Assembly (NCBI GenBank): GCA_946480785.1
Contig: CAMLLD010000095.1
Location: 1 to 20,929, forward strand
DNA from: an uncultured Blastocatellia bacterium
GTDB lineage: Bacteria > Acidobacteriota > Blastocatellia > Pyrinomonadales > Pyrinomonadaceae
Reading direction: 5' to 3'
DNA: 20,929 nt
Shown here: positions 6,681-14,117 of the stretch, in pieces
Layout of the letters: each line of letters starts with the position of its first letter
Position numbering within the stretch: the stretch's first letter is position 1
Notes under the pieces: model-generated
The model's database searches: none
What the model was told of the DNA's origin: nothing
Seen by the model: only the letters and a program-made list of their open reading frames with translations
Made by a program: the position numbers and the translations under genes

Positions 6681-8201
6681 ATGTCTACGTCATTTCGGGT
6701 TTCCCTTGTCGGGAGCCTGGTCGTTGGTCTGTCTCTGGTCGGCTTTGCCGGCGTGATGGCCCAGACCAGGGAACCCGCCGCGAACGCTGAGACGACTAAG
6801 AATTCTTCGTCTCTCAAATCTAAAAAGAAAAAGAAGAGTAAGACCAGCGCGCCTTCAGTAATTGTGTTAGGCGCGTATGCACAACCAATCATTACCGAAC
6901 CGGTTTCGACCGCGCCTGTCGCTTCGACCACGACTGCCGTTCCTCCTGCGGCGCCGGTGACAAGCACACGACCGGCCCTGAACGTGGAGAAGATTCCGGA
7001 GATCCGCGTTTCACCAGTTACCGATCCTCCTGCTGCCGTAGCCACCGCTGGACAGTTAGTCATCTCTGAATTTCGCGTACGTGGTTTCAACGGCATGAAT
7101 GATGAGTTTATCGAAATCGCCAACAACAGCGGCGCCGACCACACTGTCGCCGCTTTGTCCGGCACTGGTTACGGCATCGCGGCTTCGGACGGCGCCACGC
7201 GCTGCTCGATTCCGAACGGCACCGTGATCCCCAACAAAGGTCATTACCTCTGCGTGAACTCCGTCGGCTACAGTATTGCGAGCTATGCCGCGGGAAATGG
7301 AACAACTGCGACCGGCGATGCAACCTATACCACCGACATTCCTGATAATGCGGGCATCGCTATCTTCAATAACAATACCGGCGGCGCAAGCTACTCACTC
7401 GCCAATCGCCTCGATGCAGTCGGTTCCACCTCCGAAGCAAACACGCTCTACAAGGAAGGCACGGGTTATCCCGCGCTCGTTCCTTTCAGCATCAACTACT
7501 CGTTCTATCGCGATAACTGCGGCAAGGGTGGTTCGATTACGACCTTCGGCGCGTGCCCGACAGGCGGTCTGCTGAAAGACACCAATAACAACGCCGCTGA
7601 TTTTGTTTTCGTCGATACGAACGGCACATCCGCAGGCGCTGGTCAACGGCTCGGCGCTCCTGGACCAGAGAACCTGTCGTCGCCCATCGAGCGTAACGCG
7701 TCTTTCGCGGTGAACCTGCTGGATGTGTGCGCGGCAGCGACTTCACCACCCAATCGCGTGCGCGACTTCACGTCCGATCCGCCGAACAACTCGACGTTTG
7801 GAACGTTGGACATTCGTCGCACGGTCGTCAACAACACGGGCGGTAACGTTACGCGTCTCCGCTTCCGTGTGATTGACTTGACGACGTTCCCGGCGCCGAG
7901 CGGCATTGCCGACTTGCGCCCGCGAACATCGACGGCCGTGGTCGTAACTGTCGATCGTCCACCTTGCGGCAGCGGCACCAGCAACGTGACCGTGAATGGG
8001 ACCACGCTCGAGCAATGGCCCACCGGACCATCGACTCAGTCCCAGCCAAACGGTGGTGGCTTTAATTCCTCAATGTCGGCCGGCACAGTCACGCTCGCAA
8101 CGCCGATCGCAAACGGCGCGAGCATCGACGTACGCTTCCTGCTTGGCATTCAGCAAACGGGCAGCTTCAAATTCTTTATCAACGTCGAAGCTCTGCCGTG
8201 A
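6681..8201 (+). CDS. Secreted lamin-tail-like protein, paralogue of 4592-6562
   Basis: A 506-residue protein starting at ATG 6681 behind AAGGAG (6669-6674); the longer in-frame extension to 6567 would run through the promoter region and lacks a ribosome site. The signal peptide is 'VSLVGSLVVGLSLVGFAGVMA', cut before Q. A lysine run, 'KSKKKKKSK', sits near mature residue 25, then a Pro/Thr/Ala-rich linker of about 60 residues. The lamin-tail-like domain starts at 'GQLVISEFRVRG..DEFIEIANN'. The shared central stretch ('TGGASYSLANRLDAVGST') and the C-terminal module from 'NRVRDFTSDP' to 'FINVEALP' match the upstream paralogue closely. It lacks the P domain and has an extra two-cysteine insertion ('CGKGGSITTFGAC'). 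It is probably exported and surface-associated; no enzyme motif is seen. Confidence 0.85.
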   Translation: MSTSFRVSLVGSLVVGLSLVGFAGVMAQTREPAANAETTKNSSSLKSKKKKKSKTSAPSVIVLGAYAQPIITEPVSTAPVASTTTAVPPAAPVTSTRPALNVEKIPEIRVSPVTDPPAAVATAGQLVISEFRVRGFNGMNDEFIEIANNSGADHTVAALSGTGYGIAASDGATRCSIPNGTVIPNKGHYLCVNSVGYSIASYAAGNGTTATGDATYTTDIPDNAGIAIFNNNTGGASYSLANRLDAVGSTSEANTLYKEGTGYPALVPFSINYSFYRDNCGKGGSITTFGACPTGGLLKDTNNNAADFVFVDTNGTSAGAGQRLGAPGPENLSSPIERNASFAVNLLDVCAAATSPPNRVRDFTSDPPNNSTFGTLDIRRTVVNNTGGNVTRLRFRVIDLTTFPAPSGIADLRPRTSTAVVVTVDRPPCGSGTSNVTVNGTTLEQWPTGPSTQSQPNGGGFNSSMSAGTVTLATPIANGASIDVRFLLGIQQTGSFKFFINVEALP

Positions 8202-8226
8202 CGGTTGGAGTAAATCAGTGATGAAG

Positions 8227-8254
8227 AGAGGCGCGCTCACCGCGCCTCTTTTTT
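8227..8254 (+). terminator. Rho-independent terminator
   Basis: A perfect 9-bp GC-rich stem, AGAGGCGCG (8227-8235) with CGCGCCTCT (8241-8249), has a 5-nt loop and runs into six Ts (8249-8254). It lies 25 bp after the lamin-tail gene and just before the end of the convergent B2-like gene, so it may serve both directions. Confidence 0.92.
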
Positions 8255-8261
8255 GTGCGTG

Positions 8262-8759
8262 TTATTCGTATCTGAGTGTCGCGAGTTGCGGATCGAGATG
8301 TTCGTTGGAAGGAAAGCGATACGTGACCACGTACTCGGGCGGCGTGCTTTCGAGTATCGGTTCACCGTCAGCTTCGAGCCACGCATGTCCGGCGACTTTG
8401 CCCGTAGCTTCATTGCGTACGCCGAAAATGATGCGCGTCGTAATGCCGCGGCGTGAGAGGTAGCGATGCAGCACGGCGGCGCGTTTCCAGCAGATGGGTT
8501 TGAACATCAGGAAGTCTGCGGAAAGGAGTAGATCGATCGCGCGCGCGAGTTGTTCCGGCCTGGTTGCGTCTGCGGCTCGAGTGCTTGCCTTTCCCGCGAC
8601 GATCGCGAGCGCACGCGGCAACGAACAGCAACGCGCTGCTGCCGAAAGCACACTCACCCACCACGCCATGCGACACAACAGGAACGCCTCGCGCGGGTCA
8701 GAAACAAACATGCGCGTGGCCCGGCGGGTGAACTTGAAACCTTTGGCAATCGGCGTCAT
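8262..8759 (-). CDS. Lasso peptide biosynthesis B2-like protein (transglutaminase-like cysteine protease)
   Basis: A 165-residue protein matching the lasso B2 / Transglut_core3 family. It has a catalytic Cys in 'KPICWKRAAVLHRYLSRRG' (C90), 'FGV' about 20 residues later, His in 'AGHAWLEADG' (H125) and the acidic D131, together the Cys-His-Asp triad. B2 proteins cut the leader peptide from a precursor held by a PqqD-like B1 protein; a PqqD gene lies at 2833-3105. The N-terminal basic and hydrophobic part (residues 1-50) matches the usual B2 extension. The length is close to the family's usual size. It is a lone gene on the minus strand, divergent from the DUF1015 operon and separated from the RiPP-like operon by two secreted-protein genes. 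B2-like proteins also occur outside true lasso clusters, so a lasso product is not assured. Confidence 0.85.
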   Translation of the reverse strand: MTPIAKGFKFTRRATRMFVSDPREAFLLCRMAWWVSVLSAAARCCSLPRALAIVAGKASTRAADATRPEQLARAIDLLLSADFLMFKPICWKRAAVLHRYLSRRGITTRIIFGVRNEATGKVAGHAWLEADGEPILESTPPEYVVTYRFPSNEHLDPQLATLRYE

Positions 8760-8777
8760 CGTCTCGCGGATGATAAC

Positions 8778-8813
8778 CTAGCCACGTTTGAGTTTTCACA
8801 CTTAAACGGCTAG
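8778..8813. promoter_or_regulatory. Imperfect inverted repeat, possible operator between divergent genes
   Basis: CTAGCC-AC-GTTTGAGT (8778-8793) faces ACTTAAACGGCTAG (8800-8813) across a 6-nt spacer. It is a 14-bp dyad with one mismatch and a 2-nt bulge, in the 114-bp gap between the B2-like gene and the DUF1015 operon. There is no T-run suited to termination. It overlaps a candidate promoter on the + strand. Confidence 0.55.
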
Positions 8814-8816
8814 TCT
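8788..8816 (+). promoter_or_regulatory. Candidate promoter of the DUF1015-serA-serC operon
   Basis: TTGAGT (8788-8793) and TAGTCT (8811-8816) have a 17-bp spacer, inside the inverted repeat, about 58 nt before GTG 8874. The match is moderate only. Confidence 0.4.
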
Positions 8817-8873
8817 TAAAACCACATAGCCTTTACATCAATCACCTCGTAGTTAACGGATGAAGGAGGATCT

Positions 8874-10100
8874 GTGGCGGTTATTCGTCCCTTTCGCGCT
8901 TTGCGTCCGCAGGCTGAGCGTGCTCAAGCCGTAGCCAGTGTGCCTTACGACGTCGTGAACACCGAAGAGGCGCGCGCGCTCGCGTCCGGCAATCCACTCA
9001 GCTTCCTGCACGTGTCGCGGCCCGAGATCGATCTGCCGCCCGGAACCGATATTCACAGCGACGCCGTCTATCGCAAAGCAGTCGAAAATTTCGAGAAACT
9101 GATCGCCGAGTGCCCGCTGGAAAAAGAAGCTGAAGCGAGCCTTTATCTATATCGACTTGTCATGGGCCGGCACGAGCAGATCGGCGTCGTCGCCGTTTGC
9201 TCGATCGATGAATATGACGACAACACGATTCGCAAACACGAACGCACGCGCCGCGACAAGGAAGACGATCGCACACGACACATGATCATGCTGCGCGCGC
9301 AAACCGGTCCGGTTTTTCTGACGTATCGCACGCAGCCGGAGATCGATCAGCAAGTGTCCGCCGCGATTGAAGCCGATCCCTTGTTCGACATCACCGCCGA
9401 AGACGGAATCCGCCACACGATCTGGCGGCTCACAGAGACTGATGGACTAGTCAACAGTTTCGCTTCAGTGCCGTTACTTTACATCGCCGACGGTCATCAC
9501 CGCGCCGCAAGCGCGAGCCGCGCGCGCGCGGAGTTGCGCGAACAGAGCTTTGCGCACAGCGGCAACGAAGACTACAACTACTTTCTGACCGTGATCTTTC
9601 CCGATTCGCAGGTGCAGATACTGGCCTACAACCGCGTCGTCCGCGATCTCAACGGCCTTTCGAAAGAAGAATTTCTCGCTGCGCTGCAAGAGCAGTTTAC
9701 GGTCACGGAAAACGCGAACCCCGCGCCGAGCGAACGCGGCCGCTGGAGCATGTATCTCGACGGCCGTTGGTATGGCTTACAGCTCTCGCCCGCGGCTACG
9801 CTGCCGATCGGGACCGTGAACATGCTCGACGTCAGCGTGCTTCAGGATCGGCTGCTCGATCCGATTCTCGGCATCAAAGACGTACGCACCGATAAGCGCA
9901 TCGATTTCATCGGCGGACTGCGCGGCACGCAGGAGCTCGAACGATTAGTCAACGAAGGCAAAGCCGCGGTCGCGTTTTCACTTTATCCCACGACGATCGA
10001 GGAGCTGTTGCTGGTTTCGGATGCAAACGAGATCATGCCGCCGAAGTCGACGTGGTTTGAACCAAAGTTGAGAGATGGTCTACTGATTCACACGATATGA
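8874..10100 (+). CDS. DUF1015 family protein
   Basis: A 408-residue protein starting at GTG 8874 behind a near-perfect ribosome site, AAGGAGGA (8863-8870). Family landmarks are 'IRPFRALRP' at the N-terminus, 'VPYDVVNTEEAR', 'NPLSFLHVSRPEID', 'IRKHERTRRDKEDDRTRH' and 'YIADGHHRAASASR' (H208, H209). The length is that of the family (about 400). It overlaps serA by ATGA (10097-10100). DUF1015 genes commonly sit with serA and serC, which points to serine metabolism, but I know of no proven reaction for this subgroup. The DGHHR segment resembles the motif of ParB/sulfiredoxin-like proteins, a fold that includes free-serine kinases such as SerK and SbnI; that comparison is inference. Likely cytoplasmic. 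Confidence 0.92.
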   Translation: MAVIRPFRALRPQAERAQAVASVPYDVVNTEEARALASGNPLSFLHVSRPEIDLPPGTDIHSDAVYRKAVENFEKLIAECPLEKEAEASLYLYRLVMGRHEQIGVVAVCSIDEYDDNTIRKHERTRRDKEDDRTRHMIMLRAQTGPVFLTYRTQPEIDQQVSAAIEADPLFDITAEDGIRHTIWRLTETDGLVNSFASVPLLYIADGHHRAASASRARAELREQSFAHSGNEDYNYFLTVIFPDSQVQILAYNRVVRDLNGLSKEEFLAALQEQFTVTENANPAPSERGRWSMYLDGRWYGLQLSPAATLPIGTVNMLDVSVLQDRLLDPILGIKDVRTDKRIDFIGGLRGTQELERLVNEGKAAVAFSLYPTTIEELLLVSDANEIMPPKSTWFEPKLRDGLLIHTI

Positions 10101-11308
10101 AAGTCCTGGTAGCTGATAAATTCGAACAGTCCGGCCGCGACGGCCTCGAAGCGCTCGGTTGCGAAGTCTCGTATCAACCGGATTTGAAAGACGAAGCTCT
10201 CGCGAACGCGATCGGCAGCGAAGTGCCTGACGTGCTCGTCGTGCGCGGTACGAAAGTCACCGAGCCGATGCTGGCTGCTGGTCCAATCAAGCTCGTGGTT
10301 CGCGCCGGCGCTGGTTACAACACGATCGACGTTGCCGCCGCTTCGAAACGCGGCATCTATGTCTCGAATTGTCCCGGCAAAAACTCGATCGCGGTCGCGG
10401 AGCTCGCGTTTGCGCTAATTCTCGCGCTCGATCGACGCATCGTTGATAACGTCGTCGCGCTGCGGCACGGCGAGTGGAACAAGAAAGAGTTTTCGAAGGC
10501 GCGCGGTCTGTTTGGGCGCACGCTTGGCCTGATCGGTCTCGGCAAGATCGGGCAGGAGATGATTCCGCGCGCGCAGGCGTTTGGCATGCCGGTGATCGCG
10601 TGGAGCAGGAGTCTTACGCCCGCGCGAGCCGCGGAGTTGGGCATCACTTACAAAGACTCGCCGAAAGCAGTCGCCGCCGAAGCAGACGTTGTCAGCGTTC
10701 ATCTCGCGCTCAATAACGAAACGCGAAAATCGATCGACGCCGACTTCTTCAACACGATGCGCCAGGGCGCTTACTTCATCAACACCGCGCGCGGCGAAGT
10801 GGTGGACCAGCAGGCGCTCGCTGACGCGATGAAAACGCACGGCATTCGTGCGGGCCTCGACGTTTACGCGGTTGAGCCAACCAGCAGCGCCGGCGAATTT
10901 AAAGACGACATCGTCAAGGAAGACGGGCTCTACGGCACGCATCACATCGGCGCTTCGACGGACCAGGCACAGGAAGCGATCGCTGCCGAGACCGTGCGCA
11001 TCGTGCGGGAGTTCAAGGAAACGGGCCAGGTTCCAAATGTCGTAAACCTCGCGCGCAAAACTCCAGCCACGCATCGCCTCGTGGTCCGTCACGTCGATCG
11101 CCCGGGCGTGCTGGCCGGCGTGCTCGATGCGATCAAGTCAGAACAGATCAACGTTCAGGAGATGGAGAACATCGTCTTCGAAGGCGCGGCCGCCGCTGTG
11201 GCGCGCATCAACCTCGACAATGCGCCGTCTGAAGCAATCCTGAATCGCATTCGATCCGGCAGCCCTGACATCATCGAGTTGAATCTGATTCAATTGGGTG
11301 GTCAATGA
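10097..11308 (+). CDS. serA: D-3-phosphoglycerate dehydrogenase-like protein
   Basis: A 403-residue NAD-dependent 2-hydroxyacid dehydrogenase that oxidises 3-phosphoglycerate to 3-phosphohydroxypyruvate, the first step of serine synthesis. The Rossmann motif 'GLIGLGKIGQEM' puts GLGKIG at residues 147-152. Catalytic Arg is in 'NTARGEVVD' (R232), Glu in 'DVYAVEP' and His in 'THHIGAST'. A C-terminal ACT-like domain begins near 'RLVVRHVDRPGVLAGVLDAI', so serine feedback control is plausible. The length matches the short (~410 aa) SerA type rather than the ~530 aa type. It overlaps DUF1015 upstream and the SDR gene downstream by 4 bp each, so translation is probably coupled. The presence of serC two genes later supports the SerA assignment over other hydroxyacid dehydrogenases. 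Confidence 0.9.
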   Translation: MKVLVADKFEQSGRDGLEALGCEVSYQPDLKDEALANAIGSEVPDVLVVRGTKVTEPMLAAGPIKLVVRAGAGYNTIDVAAASKRGIYVSNCPGKNSIAVAELAFALILALDRRIVDNVVALRHGEWNKKEFSKARGLFGRTLGLIGLGKIGQEMIPRAQAFGMPVIAWSRSLTPARAAELGITYKDSPKAVAAEADVVSVHLALNNETRKSIDADFFNTMRQGAYFINTARGEVVDQQALADAMKTHGIRAGLDVYAVEPTSSAGEFKDDIVKEDGLYGTHHIGASTDQAQEAIAAETVRIVREFKETGQVPNVVNLARKTPATHRLVVRHVDRPGVLAGVLDAIKSEQINVQEMENIVFEGAAAAVARINLDNAPSEAILNRIRSGSPDIIELNLIQLGGQ

Positions 11309-12081
11309 ACACGACTCTCATCACCGGGGCCTCCTCAGGAATCGGTGCTGCCTTTGCCCGAAAGCTCGCGCGGCGCGGCCGGAACGTATTGCTGGTCGCG
11401 CGCTCGGAAGACAAGCTGATCGCGTTGTGCAATGAGATTGGCCGGGCCAGCGGCATTCGCGCGCAATACGTCGCGATGGATTTGACCGAAGCCGATGCGG
11501 CGGCTCGTCTGCTGGAAGAAACGCGCAAACGCGACCTCGTGATCGACATGCTCGTCAACAACGCGGGCTTCGGTTCGATGGGCGACTTCGCCAAATTGGA
11601 TCTCGCGACCGAGCTCGAGATCATCGACTTGAACGTGAAATCTCTCGTCGATCTGACATATCGCTTTCTTGGCCCAATGCGCGAGCGCCGCCAGGGAACG
11701 ATTATCAACGTTGCTTCGACTGCTTCGTTTCAGGGTGTGCCGTTCATGGCGACGTACGCTGCGACGAAAGCGTTTGTGTTGTCGTTTTCGGAAGCGCTGT
11801 CGGAAGAGAACCGCCCGCATAAAATTCGCGTGCTCGCGTTGTGTCCCGGCGTGACGGACACAAACTTCTTCGCGGCTTCGAAGATCGATCGGCCACCGTT
11901 GCGCACGGTGCAAACGGCGGAAGAAGTGGTGAACACGGCGTTGCGCGGACTCGCGCGCGGCAAAACCGTGGTGGTCTCCGGTTGGGCCAACTGGTTCGTC
12001 GTCGAGGCCGAACGCGTCGTGCCCCGATCGGTGGTCACGAAAGTCGCCGCGAAAGCATTGCGGTCTCGTTTTGAAGAGTAA
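11305..12081 (+). CDS. Short-chain dehydrogenase/reductase (SDR)
   Basis: A 258-residue classical SDR. The cofactor motif TGASSGIG is at residues 7-14, 'NNAG' follows in 'MLVNNAGFGSMG', and the catalytic set is S138, Y151 and K155 ('YAATK'). 'VARSEDKL' after the second strand suggests NADP(H) preference, as in DltE/YqjQ-like SDRs. The length is normal. The start overlaps the serA stop by ATGA and the stop lies 13 bp before serC, so it is embedded in the serine operon. A role on a serine-related 3-hydroxy acid is possible, but the substrate cannot be told from sequence; it may simply be co-transcribed. Confidence 0.9.
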   Translation: MNTTLITGASSGIGAAFARKLARRGRNVLLVARSEDKLIALCNEIGRASGIRAQYVAMDLTEADAAARLLEETRKRDLVIDMLVNNAGFGSMGDFAKLDLATELEIIDLNVKSLVDLTYRFLGPMRERRQGTIINVASTASFQGVPFMATYAATKAFVLSFSEALSEENRPHKIRVLALCPGVTDTNFFAASKIDRPPLRTVQTAEEVVNTALRGLARGKTVVVSGWANWFVVEAERVVPRSVVTKVAAKALRSRFEE

Positions 12082-12094
12082 TCTGGAGGTAAGG

Positions 12095-13180
12095 ATGACG
12101 GAACGGATTTTTAATTTCAGCGCCGGTCCGGCGGTTTTGCCGGTGCCGGTTTTGGAACAAGCGCAACGCGACATGCTGAGCCTGCCGGGCGTCGGCATGT
12201 CGGTGATGGAGATCAGTCATCGTTCGAAAACGTTTGACGAGATCCTCGCACGCGCGGAGTCGGGTGTGCGCGAGCTGCTGAGCGTGCCCGACAATTATCG
12301 CATTCTGTTTTTGCAGGGCGGCGCGAGCTTGCAGTTTTCGATGGTGCCGATGAATTTTCTGCCGGCCGACGGCAGCGCCGATTACGTGCTGACCGGCAGT
12401 TGGGGCAAGAAGGCGTTGAAGGAAGCGAAGCGCGTCGGAAACGTGAACGTGGCCGCGACGATGGCTGACGGCGGTTTCACGCGCGTGCCCGGACCGGACG
12501 AGCTGAACCTGAATCCGAGCGCGGCGTACGTGCACATCACCAGCAACGAAACGATCGAAGGCGTGCAGTGGAAACATGAGCCCGCGACCGGCGACGTGCC
12601 GCTCATCGCGGATGCATCGTCTGACATCCTGTCGCGCGCGATTCCGGTTGATAAGTACGCGTTGATCTACGCGGGCGCGCAAAAGAACATCGGGCCGAGC
12701 GGCGTCACACTCGTGATCCTGCGCGACGATCTGTTGCAGCGCATTCCCGATGGCCTGCACACGATGCTCGACTACCGCACGCACGTCGAAAATAACTCGC
12801 TTTACAACACGCCGAACACGTGGGGCATTTACATCATCAGCCTCGTCACCGAGTGGATCAAAGACAAAGGCGGCATCGGCGGCATGGAGCGCGAGAACGA
12901 AGAGAAAGCCGCGCTGCTCTACGACGCGATCGACGCGACCGATTTCTATCGCGGACATGCCGATGCGGATTGTCGTTCAACGATGAACGTCACGTTCCGA
13001 CTGCCGTCGGAAGACCTCGAGAAGAAGTTCACCGCGGAAGCAACGGCGCAGGGACTCGACGGTTTGAAAGGTCATCGTTCGGTGGGCGGCATCAGGGCGT
13101 CGATCTACAACGCGTTTCCGAAAGCGGGCGTCGAGGCGCTGGTGTCGTTTATGCGGGACTTCGAACGCCGCAATGGCTGA
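12095..13180 (+). CDS. serC: Phosphoserine aminotransferase
   Basis: A 361-residue PLP enzyme converting 3-phosphohydroxypyruvate and glutamate to phosphoserine. It has the hallmark start 'FNFSAGPAVLPVPVL', then 'VMEISHRSKTF', 'FLQGGASLQFSMVPMNFL', the PLP lysine K197 in 'YAGAQKNIGPSG', and the C-terminal 'LKGHRSVGGIRASIYNAFP'. The length equals the usual bacterial SerC (~360). I chose ATG 12095 because GGAGG (12085-12089) precedes it and the protein then begins just before the family's conserved N-terminus; the in-frame TTG at 12071 overlaps the SDR gene. It overlaps the following pseudouridine synthase gene by 8 bp. With serA it gives two of the three steps to serine. Confidence 0.97.
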   Translation: MTERIFNFSAGPAVLPVPVLEQAQRDMLSLPGVGMSVMEISHRSKTFDEILARAESGVRELLSVPDNYRILFLQGGASLQFSMVPMNFLPADGSADYVLTGSWGKKALKEAKRVGNVNVAATMADGGFTRVPGPDELNLNPSAAYVHITSNETIEGVQWKHEPATGDVPLIADASSDILSRAIPVDKYALIYAGAQKNIGPSGVTLVILRDDLLQRIPDGLHTMLDYRTHVENNSLYNTPNTWGIYIISLVTEWIKDKGGIGGMERENEEKAALLYDAIDATDFYRGHADADCRSTMNVTFRLPSEDLEKKFTAEATAQGLDGLKGHRSVGGIRASIYNAFPKAGVEALVSFMRDFERRNG

Positions 13181-14117
13181 GCTTGACGTTCAGACGTTCA
13201 AGATCGATTCGCACGACGCGGGCTCCAGGCTCGATGCTTACCTCGCCGCACACATCGAAGGCTGGAGTCGCGCGCGTTTGCAGCGCCTGATCGAAGCGGA
13301 AGACGTGCTCGTAAACGGCAAAGCTGCGAAACCTTCGTACAAGCTGCGCGAACACGACGAACTGGAAGTCGAGCTCATCGCTCCGGTCTCGACGAGCTTC
13401 GTTCCGGAGCCGATTCCGATCGAGATCGTTTATGAAGACGACACGCTCGTCGTCGTGAACAAGCCTGCTGGACTCGTGGTCCACCCAGCCGCGGGAATTC
13501 ATTCCGGCACCCTCGCAAACGCACTCGCTTATCATTTTCAACAGCTTCCCGACAGCGGCGCGGGCGTGCGACCCGGCATTGTTCATCGTTTGGATCGCGA
13601 TACGTCGGGATTGTTGGTGGTGGCGAAGACAGAGGCCGCGCTCGAACATCTTTCGGACCAGTTTCGCGATCGCACGGTGCTCAAGTCGTATGTGGCGCTG
13701 GTCCATGGACGCCTGAGCGTGGAGTCGGGGCGAATCGATCAACCGCTCGCGCGCGATCCGTCAAACCGGACGCGCATGGCTGTCGTACGCGGCGGACGCA
13801 GCGCGCTTTCGCTCTATCGCGTGCGACAACGGTTCGATCGCTTCACGTTGCTCGACGTTGAATTGAAAACCGGCCGCACGCACCAGATTCGCGTGCATCT
13901 CGCGTGGCTGAAGCATCCGGTGGTTGGTGATGAGACTTACGGCGCCGGTCGAGACAACACGATCCAGGACGCGCAGGTTCGCGCGCGAGTGCGGAACCTC
14001 GGGCGACATTTTCTGCACGCCGAGAAGCTCGCCTTCACACACCCGCAAAGTGGTGAACGTATGGAGTTCACCAGCCCGTTGCCTCAGGAGTTATCAGAGT
14101 TGTTGACGGCGCTTTAA
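13173..14117 (+). CDS. rluD: RluA/RluD-family rRNA pseudouridine synthase
   Basis: A 314-residue enzyme isomerising uridine to pseudouridine in RNA, most likely in 23S rRNA. An N-terminal S4 RNA-binding domain (about residues 12-75, 'SRLDAYLAAHIEGWSRARLQ', 'VLVNGKAAKPSYKLREHDEL') is followed by the catalytic domain. That domain has 'VVNKPAGLVVHPAAG' and the active-site motif 'HRLDRDTSGLLVVAK' with catalytic D141, then 'GRTHQIRVHLAW'. S4 plus this order fits RluD, though the exact target uridines are inferred. It begins inside the end of serC (8-bp overlap) and its TAA overlaps the TAA of the convergent kinase gene, leaving no room for an intergenic terminator. Confidence 0.92.
   Translation: MAELDVQTFKIDSHDAGSRLDAYLAAHIEGWSRARLQRLIEAEDVLVNGKAAKPSYKLREHDELEVELIAPVSTSFVPEPIPIEIVYEDDTLVVVNKPAGLVVHPAAGIHSGTLANALAYHFQQLPDSGAGVRPGIVHRLDRDTSGLLVVAKTEAALEHLSDQFRDRTVLKSYVALVHGRLSVESGRIDQPLARDPSNRTRMAVVRGGRSALSLYRVRQRFDRFTLLDVELKTGRTHQIRVHLAWLKHPVVGDETYGAGRDNTIQDAQVRARVRNLGRHFLHAEKLAFTHPQSGERMEFTSPLPQELSELLTAL

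Noticed and set aside
11335..12198. Minus-strand frame of 287 codons opposite the SDR gene
   Set aside because: Compositionally odd, no motif, and the opposite strand encodes an intact SDR.
12035..12958. Long minus-strand reading frame (307 codons) opposite serC
   Set aside because: It lies antisense to a clear serC with all family motifs, and its translation is Arg/Val/His-rich without any domain. It is a by-product of GC-rich codons.
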